From Dehalococcoidia bacterium (lineage in GTDB: Bacteria > Chloroflexota > Dehalococcoidia > E44-bin15), in contig DAOUVR010000051.1 of assembly GCA_030667555.1 (NCBI GenBank), forward strand, positions 1 to 7,707: a stretch of DNA of 7,707 nucleotides, given 5' to 3'. How positions within the stretch are numbered: the stretch's first letter is position 1; the number at the start of each line of letters is the position of its first letter. The notes beneath the pieces are model-generated. The model ran no database searches, had not been told where the DNA came from, and saw nothing but the letters and a program-made list of their open reading frames with translations. The position numbers were made by a program, and so were the translations under genes. This document shows positions 5,886 to 7,707 of the stretch, one piece after another.

Positions 5886-6755
5886 ATGACAAAAACGCTA
5901 TCCAAAGAGGAACGCATACGCTTCTTAGAAGAGAAAGCGGCTGAAACGCGCGAGAGTATCGTCAAACTCACCTGTACAGCCGGCGGTGGCCATGTCGGGG
6001 GAGGGCTATCTATGACCGACATCCTGGTGGCTCTCTATTATCACGTTCTCAAGTACGACCCCCATAATCCCAAATGGCCGGAGCGAGACCGCTTCATCCT
6101 GAGCAAAGGTCATGGTTGTATCGCCCTGTGCCCTGTCCTGGCCGATGTCGGATACTTTCCAGTAGAGAAATTGGATACCTTCAACCAGCTAGACAGCCCG
6201 TTTGGCATGCACCCAGACTGTAACAAGATACCCGGGGTGGAGATGAGTACCGGCTCCCTGGGACATGGTCTGTCTATTTCCGTCGGGGTAGCCCTATCGG
6301 CTCGCATTGACAACGCCAGCCACCGCATCTTCTGCCTTATGGGCGATGGCGAAATGGACGAAGGATCGATCTGGGAGGCAGCAATGTCAGCGGCCCACTA
6401 TAAACTGGGGAATCTGGTGGGTATTGTCGACCGCAATGGGCTCTCCCTGGATGGCGTAACCGAAGGCATCATGACCTTAGAACCCCTTCTTCAAAAATGG
6501 GAGGCCTTCGGCTGGCGAGCGCAGGAGGTCGATGGACACAATATGGGGGCGCTGCTCGATATCTTTGAAAAGCTGCCACCCACAAATGATAACCAGCCCA
6601 CCATCATAATCGCCAAGACGGTGAAGGGAAAGGGTGTGTCATTTATGGAGAATACCATTGACTGGCACTACGGGAACCTGGATGAGGAACTCCGAGACCA
6701 GGCTTTGGCCGAACTAAGAAGCAAAAAACCCGCTGGAGGTGGTCATCGTGGCTAA
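5886..6755 (+). CDS. transketolase, N-terminal (thiamine diphosphate-binding) subunit
   Basis: This 289-residue protein covers only the first domain of transketolase, as in split two-subunit enzymes. It shows G-G-H-V-G-G (34-39, the usual G-H-P-G-G with Val for Pro), S-K-G-H (73-76), G-S-L-G-H-G (123-128), and the thiamine diphosphate/metal motif G-D-G-E-M-D-E-G (153-160) ending at N184 (V-D-R-N-G-L). With the downstream subunit it should form the active site at the interface and move a two-carbon ketol unit between sugar phosphates or similar acceptors. The start is supported by GGAGGAG at 5873-5879, six bases before the ATG. Its stop overlaps the start of the C-half by 8 bases, which implies coupled translation. 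Its length is normal for this family. Confidence 0.93.
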   Translation: MTKTLSKEERIRFLEEKAAETRESIVKLTCTAGGGHVGGGLSMTDILVALYYHVLKYDPHNPKWPERDRFILSKGHGCIALCPVLADVGYFPVEKLDTFNQLDSPFGMHPDCNKIPGVEMSTGSLGHGLSISVGVALSARIDNASHRIFCLMGDGEMDEGSIWEAAMSAAHYKLGNLVGIVDRNGLSLDGVTEGIMTLEPLLQKWEAFGWRAQEVDGHNMGALLDIFEKLPPTNDNQPTIIIAKTVKGKGVSFMENTIDWHYGNLDEELRDQALAELRSKKPAGGGHRG

Positions 6756-7707
6756 GGGAACATTTACCTGGAATGTCATGGACCTGGAGAATCTCAGCGC
6801 CAGGGAGACCTACGGCAAGGTATTGGCACAGTTTGGCGAACAGAACAAGGATATTGTCGTGCTGACCGCCGACCTGATGCTTTCAAATAGGACAGTGGAG
6901 TTTGCCAGAGCTTTGCCCGAGAGGTTCTTCAACTTTGGCATAGCCGAGACAAACATGATGGCTGCCGCCGCTGGCTTCGCCATCAGCGGCAAAATTCCCT
7001 TTGTCAGCACTTTCGCCTGCTTCGCCTCCATGCGCTGCTGTGAGCAGGTGCGTACCGATATCGCCTACCCCAACTTGCCGGTGCGTATAGTGGCTACACA
7101 TGCTGGAGTCAGCCACGGCGCTGCGGGAACCACTCACCATGCCACCGAAGACCTGGCTATTATGCGGTCGCTGGCCAATATGACGGTGATAGCCCCCGCG
7201 GACGCCACCGAGACGGCTGAGGCAGTCAGGGCCAGTATTGACTATCCTGGGCCGGTTTACATCAGGATCGGCCGCGGCCGAGAGCCTCTTGTCTATCAGC
7301 CAGGATATGACTATGAGATTGGGAAGGCCATCACCCTCCACCAGGGCAACGACGCTACTGTCTTCGCCTGCGGCGTTGCGGTGTCGGCGGCGAAAAATGC
7401 CGCCGAGAAGCTGGAGGCTGAGGGGATAGGCCTCCGCGTGATCGACCTTCATACATTGAAGCCAATAGATGAAGAGGCAGTGATTAGAGCTGCTGTGGAA
7501 ACAGGAGCCATCGTTACCGTCGAGGAGCACACCATCATCGGCGGCCTGGGAGGGGCAGTGGCTGAGGTGCTGGCAGACGCCGGGATAGGGGTCTGCTTCA
7601 AGAGGATAGGATTTCCCGACGTATACACGGATATCGGTTCCCCCCGAGAGCTGCTGAGCCGCTACGGGATAGATGCGGATGGCATAGTTGGAGGGGTCAG
7701 GGAAGTA
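6748..7707 (+). CDS. transketolase, C-terminal subunit (runs off the window)
   Basis: The frame is open from GTG 6748 to the window edge, 320 codons without a stop, close to the usual full length of about 310-325. It carries the pyrimidine-binding domain with the catalytic glutamate E67 in F-G-I-A-E-T-N, the T-H-A-G-V-S-H-G-A-A-G-T-T-H-H segment, and D-L-A-I-M-R. The C-terminal transketolase domain follows (A-T-V-F-A-C-G near 210, V-I-D-L-H-T-L-K-P-I-D, and V-E-E-H-T-I-I-G-G-L-G). The start is GTG with GGAGGTG at 6735-6741; the sequence GTGGCTAA overlaps the stop of the N-half by 8 bases. An in-frame ATG at 6778 is a less likely start because it has no such site. It pairs with the upstream subunit to make an active enzyme. 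Only the last few residues should be missing. Confidence 0.92.
   Translation, partial: MAKGTFTWNVMDLENLSARETYGKVLAQFGEQNKDIVVLTADLMLSNRTVEFARALPERFFNFGIAETNMMAAAAGFAISGKIPFVSTFACFASMRCCEQVRTDIAYPNLPVRIVATHAGVSHGAAGTTHHATEDLAIMRSLANMTVIAPADATETAEAVRASIDYPGPVYIRIGRGREPLVYQPGYDYEIGKAITLHQGNDATVFACGVAVSAAKNAAEKLEAEGIGLRVIDLHTLKPIDEEAVIRAAVETGAIVTVEEHTIIGGLGGAVAEVLADAGIGVCFKRIGFPDVYTDIGSPRELLSRYGIDADGIVGGVREV

Noticed and set aside
6883..7530. Minus-strand open frame of 215 codons opposite the transketolase C-half
   Set aside because: The plus strand encodes a clear transketolase domain in frame; the minus frame has no recognisable motif.

Overview
The window looks like a piece of chromosome from an anaerobic bacterium. 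The main pointer is a complete, well-conserved homologue of 4-hydroxybutyryl-CoA dehydratase (AbfD family), a [4Fe-4S]/FAD enzyme that is oxygen-sensitive in characterised members. The other genes are acyl-CoA and sugar or polyol type dehydrogenases plus a transketolase split into two genes. Most genes carry strong AGGAGG-type Shine-Dalgarno sites, and there are good sigma70-type promoters (TTGACA, 17-base spacer, near-TATAAT). A mix of CoA-thioester enzymes, SDRs and split transketolase is common in uncultured Chloroflexota (Dehalococcoidia-like) and some Desulfobacterota, but the lineage is only a guess.

Layout. Bases 1-345 are a repeat-rich non-coding stretch: an 89-bp tandem repeat with C5/G5 hairpins, a degenerate 39-bp tandem repeat, and a 14-bp duplication that overlaps a promoter. 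Bases 388-942 encode a DUF4389-type membrane protein. Its frame is cut by a TAA, and the expected family C-terminus is still readable downstream (943-1005). Bases 1006-1428 hold no convincing gene, only a nested inverted repeat and a weak promoter. Bases 1429-2880 encode the AbfD-family protein. A crotonase-fold gene runs towards it on the minus strand (2948-3739). A 270-base divergent intergenic region with candidate promoters on both strands follows. From about 4017 to the end lies a plus-strand run, probably one operon: SDR dehydrogenase, GTG-started zinc alcohol dehydrogenase, transketolase N-terminal half, and transketolase C-terminal half (GTG start, 8-base overlap, running off the window).

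How the genes may work together. The SDR, zinc dehydrogenase and split transketolase would suit oxidation of a polyol or sugar derivative to a ketose, followed by two-carbon transfer; the substrate cannot be read from sequence. The AbfD homologue would turn 4-hydroxybutyryl-CoA (or a related acyl-CoA) into crotonyl-CoA. The neighbouring crotonase would be the obvious next step, but it lacks both hydratase glutamates and has a Trp/Glu pair where isomerase- or dehalogenase-type crotonases keep their acid, so plain crotonyl-CoA hydration is doubtful. The most useful leads are the altered crotonase active site, the four-gene dehydrogenase/split-transketolase operon, the in-frame stop in the DUF4389 gene, and the repeat cluster beside its promoter. 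I see no mobile element, CRISPR array, tRNA or rRNA.
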